From assembly GCF_918698095.1 (NCBI RefSeq), contig NZ_CAKKLY010000001.1, positions 186,001 to 250,000 of the forward strand: a stretch of DNA of 64,000 nucleotides, written 5' to 3'. This stretch comes from Arthrobacter sp. Bi83 (GTDB lineage Bacteria; Actinomycetota; Actinomycetes; Actinomycetales; Micrococcaceae). Of this stretch, positions 61,247-64,000 are shown in pieces. Below the pieces are notes generated by a model, which saw only the letters and a program-made list of their open reading frames with translations, had not been told where the DNA came from and did not search any database. Made by a program: the position numbers and the translations under genes. Numbering within the stretch: position 1 is the first letter of the stretch; each line of letters opens with the position of its first letter.

Positions 61247-63697
61247 GTGAGCATGGCAGCGGCGGCGTATCCTCCGGGGGCTGATGCTCCCGCAGGATCA
61301 GGTCTCTCCGCCGAGGATGTGAGGAAACGAACGCTGGCGGGCCTGGCCAACGGAGTTCCAGACAATTCGAGCAGAAGCCTGTGGCAAATTGTTCGCGCGA
61401 ATGTGCTGACACTGCTTAACGGAATTGTTGGCGGCTGCTTCCTGCTGTTGCTGTTGCTAGGGCAGTGGAAGGACGCGCTCTTCGGCTTCGCGGCGGTCAG
61501 CAACGCCATCATCGGGGTGGTCCAGGAGTACCGCGCCAAGAGGTTACTGGACCGGCTGGCTGTCCTTGATGCCCCTCGGGCCAGGGTGCTCCGGGAAGGC
61601 CAGGTCCAGGAAGTTGCAGTTTCCGACGTCGTCCTGGACGACGTCACGATACTGCAGGCCGGCGACCAAGTAGTGGCAGACGCCCTCATCATCAGCGGAG
61701 ATGGCCTGGAAATTGACGAGTCCCTCCTTACCGGCGAATCGGATCCCGTGGCCAAAGGCAGGGGCTCGATCCTGTGGTCGGGTTCCACTATAACGGCGGG
61801 GCAGGGTGAGGCGCGGGTGGTTGGTGTGGGGACCGGCTCCTATGCCAGCCAGCTCACCGCCGAAGCCAAACGGTTTTCACTGATCAATTCGGAGATACGT
61901 AACGGGATCGACCGCGTCCTTCGCTCGATCAGCTGGGCCCTCTTCCCCGTCGTGGTGATCGTCACCAACGGCCAGATGCAGGCGAAGGGCGGCTGGGATC
62001 TGGCTTTCACCACCGGGGCGTGGGTCGAGGCGCTCGTTGGAGCAGTGGCGGGGGCCATAGCCATGATTCCCTTGGGCCTCGTGCTCATGACCAGCGTTGC
62101 GTTCGCGGTCGGTGGTGTGCGGCTGGCCCGCCAGAACGTGCTGGTTCAGGAGCTCGCCGCTGTGGAGGTTCTGGCCCGTGTGGACGTTCTATGCACTGAC
62201 AAGACCGGCACCCTGACGGAGGGCAAAGTGGTTTTCGACGGCGTCCACCCTGCCGGCCGGCCCTCTCCCCCAGGCTGGAAGGAGGCGCTGGGGTGGTTCG
62301 GGGCCGACCCTCACGCCAACGCCACCGCCCGCTGCCTGGCGGGCGCCTTCGCTTATGATGGCAACCGGTGCCCGGCCTGCGTCGTTCCTTTCTCTTCCAC
62401 CAGGAAGTGGAGCGCAGCAAGTTTCCATACGCCTCATGCTGCCGCGGGAACCTGGGTTCTTGGTGCACCCGAGATGGTGTTGCAGGGAAACAGCGCATCC
62501 ACTGGAGAAGACTTGATGCAGGCCCGCCGCTTTGCGTCGGCCGGTCTGCGCACCCTGGTACTGGCATTCACGCCGGACGTCATGCGCGAAAGGGACCCGG
62601 ACGATGTGCTCCTGCCCACCGGGCTTGCGGCCGCCACACTGTTGACGTTCCGGGAAAAGGTCCGCCCGGATGCAGCGCAGACTCTGTCCTACTTCCGTCA
62701 ACAGGGCGTTGCCGTGAAAATCCTCTCAGGTGATGACCACCGGACGGTCACGGCGGTGGCACGAGAGGTGGGGCTCGACGTCGGCGACGGCTACGACGCA
62801 CGGCACCTGCCCTCAGACCCACATCAGATGGAAGAAGATCTGGACAACTTTTCCGTGTTCGGCCGCGTCACGCCCGCCCAGAAAAAAGACATGGTCCTGG
62901 CGCTGCAAAGAATGGGCCACACAGTCGCCATGACTGGCGATGGCGTCAATGACGCCCTGGCACTGAAGGAGGCTGACATCGGCATCGCCATGGACACCGC
63001 GGCACCAGCCACCAAAGCGGTGGCCCGCCTGGTGCTGTTGGACGGGCGCTTCGACCGGCTTCCGGCCGTCCTTGCGGAAGGCCGCCAAGTCATCGCCAAC
63101 ATTGAGCGGGTCTCGGTCTTGTTCCTTAGCAAAACAATGTACGCCGTAGCCCTGTCCGTGGCGTTCGGAGCATTCATGTGGAGCTTTCCGTTCCTGCCCC
63201 GGCAACTCTCCGCTACTGACGGCCTCACCATCGGCATCCCCGCGTTCTTCCTGGCCCTTATGAGCAACAGCCGCCGCTACAACCCGGGGTTCCTGAAGCG
63301 ATCACTGGCCATGGCAGTCCCGGCCGGGATCATCATCGCCACGGCGGTCCTGGCCGTGCAGGTGTATGCCCTGGCCGCCGGGGGCTTTACCGCCGCAGCC
63401 AACCGCACAGCCTCTGTGGTGACGCTGTCCTTGGTTGCGCTCAGCGTTTTGGCGGCGGCCAGCCGTCCGGTCAGCCTCCTGCGTCTGGCCATCATTGCTG
63501 CCATGTGCGCGGGGCTTGTCCTGTTGATGACCGTCCCCATGCTGCAGGATTTCTTTATGCTCGAATGGCCTCCGCCTGAACTCTCAGCTGCCTCCCTCGC
63601 CGCCGCAGTCGTTGCCATACTTGCGGTGCTCGCACTAAGCCGGGTCCACGCGCGGCGGTACCCGGTCGACCGACCGGCAACAGTGACGCGGAGCTAA
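61247..63697 (+). CDS. P-type cation-transporting ATPase (CtpE-like)
   Basis: An 816-residue P-type ATPase with the start at a GTG (61247) or the ATG at 61253. Markers are the A-domain TGES (DESLLTGESDPVAKG), helix-4 IPLGLVLMTSVAFAVGGVRLARQNVLVQEL, DKTGTLTEG and GDGVNDALALKEADIGIAMD. The helix-4 sequence and missing N-terminal domain resemble M. tuberculosis CtpE (calcium uptake). It is 9 bp downstream of the flavodoxin gene. Confidence 0.85.
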   Translation: MSMAAAAYPPGADAPAGSGLSAEDVRKRTLAGLANGVPDNSSRSLWQIVRANVLTLLNGIVGGCFLLLLLLGQWKDALFGFAAVSNAIIGVVQEYRAKRLLDRLAVLDAPRARVLREGQVQEVAVSDVVLDDVTILQAGDQVVADALIISGDGLEIDESLLTGESDPVAKGRGSILWSGSTITAGQGEARVVGVGTGSYASQLTAEAKRFSLINSEIRNGIDRVLRSISWALFPVVVIVTNGQMQAKGGWDLAFTTGAWVEALVGAVAGAIAMIPLGLVLMTSVAFAVGGVRLARQNVLVQELAAVEVLARVDVLCTDKTGTLTEGKVVFDGVHPAGRPSPPGWKEALGWFGADPHANATARCLAGAFAYDGNRCPACVVPFSSTRKWSAASFHTPHAAAGTWVLGAPEMVLQGNSASTGEDLMQARRFASAGLRTLVLAFTPDVMRERDPDDVLLPTGLAAATLLTFREKVRPDAAQTLSYFRQQGVAVKILSGDDHRTVTAVAREVGLDVGDGYDARHLPSDPHQMEEDLDNFSVFGRVTPAQKKDMVLALQRMGHTVAMTGDGVNDALALKEADIGIAMDTAAPATKAVARLVLLDGRFDRLPAVLAEGRQVIANIERVSVLFLSKTMYAVALSVAFGAFMWSFPFLPRQLSATDGLTIGIPAFFLALMSNSRRYNPGFLKRSLAMAVPAGIIIATAVLAVQVYALAAGGFTAAANRTASVVTLSLVALSVLAAASRPVSLLRLAIIAAMCAGLVLLMTVPMLQDFFMLEWPPPELSAASLAAAVVAILAVLALSRVHARRYPVDRPATVTRS

Positions 63698-63708
63698 GTG
63701 GCGCGGCC

Positions 63709-64000
63709 CTAGATCCAGTCGGCCGAAAGATCCTGCGGCGGCCACCATCGCGTACGCGGCGATACCGCAAACCTCCGCCCGGAGACCTCCGTGGGGTCGA
63801 TCTGCACCAGATGCTCCTTGAGCCCGGCCTGCCAGGGTTCGCGGTCAGGACCGGCTTCCTGGAGGACCGCCGGATCCCCGTCAAACGCTCCCGGCACTCC
63901 CTTGACCACAACGCTCCACACTTCGGTGGAGTAGGCGTTCATCCCGTCTGCCTCAAACGCAACGGCGGCACCGGTGAGCAGGGCGCGGAGTTTTGTACCC
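63709..64000 (-). CDS. Pyridoxamine-5'-phosphate-oxidase-family protein, C-terminal part (runs off window)
   Basis: Reading in from the right edge, GTKLRALLTGAAVAFEADGMNAYSTEVWSVVVKG, then IDPTEVSGRRFAVSPRTRWWPPQDL to a stop at 63709. It is the third paralogue of the 37127 and 46683 proteins (GTKLxAL, WSVVxKG, WWxPxD shared). The N-terminal part and promoter are outside the window. It converges on the CtpE-like ATPase gene. Confidence 0.85.
   Translation of the reverse strand, partial: GTKLRALLTGAAVAFEADGMNAYSTEVWSVVVKGVPGAFDGDPAVLQEAGPDREPWQAGLKEHLVQIDPTEVSGRRFAVSPRTRWWPPQDLSADWI

Noticed and set aside
1..64000. Prophage, integrative element, rRNA/tRNA genes or CRISPR array
   Set aside because: No integrase, phage structural gene, tRNA cloverleaf, rRNA segment or spaced repeat was recognised anywhere in the window.

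Overview
The window is high-GC actinobacterial chromosome, most likely Arthrobacter/Pseudarthrobacter or a close relative in the Micrococcaceae. This rests on the MEP-pathway dxs, a DUF4193 protein, a DUF3040 protein, GC-rich third positions and the overall gene repertoire; no rRNA or tRNA is present to prove it. No tRNA, rRNA, CRISPR array, prophage or intact insertion sequence was seen.

Region 1 (1-11.6 kb) is ordinary, well-kept chromosome. It holds a TetR gene cut by the window edge with a palindromic operator, a two-gene sugar/polyol catabolic unit (hydroxypyruvate-isomerase-like and Gfo/Idh/MocA dehydrogenase) divergent from a LacI regulator with two operator copies, an ECF-type vitamin/nucleoside importer (S, T and fused A subunits) next to a nucleoside hydrolase and an aldo-keto reductase, two small hypothetical genes, and dxs.

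Region 2 (about 12-38 kb) is a decaying accessory region. It contains an IS110-type transposase remnant, RES-domain and MFS remnants, a P1B-ATPase tail, a frameshifted PaaK-like ligase, two broken wax-ester-synthase/diacylglycerol-acyltransferase genes, an acetate kinase tail, a phosphoketolase with a lost active-site segment, a dienelactone hydrolase with a one-base deletion and a frameshifted SHOCT gene. These are mixed with intact universal stress proteins (USPs), SRPBCC proteins, an SDR, flavodoxins, an MgtA-type ATPase and a cupredoxin.

Region 3 (about 38-64 kb) is mostly intact. It holds tandem USPs, a PfkB kinase, a metallo-beta-lactamase RNase-like protein, a DosR-like response regulator with a DosS-like GAF sensor kinase, three flavin split-barrel (PNPOx-family) proteins (one at 37.1 kb), three P-type ATPases, two zinc alcohol dehydrogenases, a HAD-GH65 fusion and flavodoxins.

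The main observation is that regions 2 and 3 look like a Micrococcaceae counterpart of the mycobacterial DosR dormancy (hypoxia/NO) regulon gathered in one locus. The sensor kinase keeps the histidine (His145) that aligns with the haem ligand His149 of M. tuberculosis DosS. The regulator keeps the DNA-contact Lys/Lys/Asn of DosR. The gene set mirrors the M. tuberculosis regulon: USPs, CtpF-like ATPase, OtsB1-like HAD-GH65, PfkB, Tgs1-like WS/DGAT and PNPOx-like proteins. A recurring imperfect palindrome, roughly GGGACYTTNGGCCCTR, lies upstream of most of these genes. At four genes it is centred 41-43 bp upstream of a start codon that has no Shine-Dalgarno, as expected for DosR-type activation of leaderless transcripts. 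The triacylglycerol-synthase and phosphoketolase/acetate-kinase arms of the locus are broken. All family names come from reading the sequence; no database search was run.
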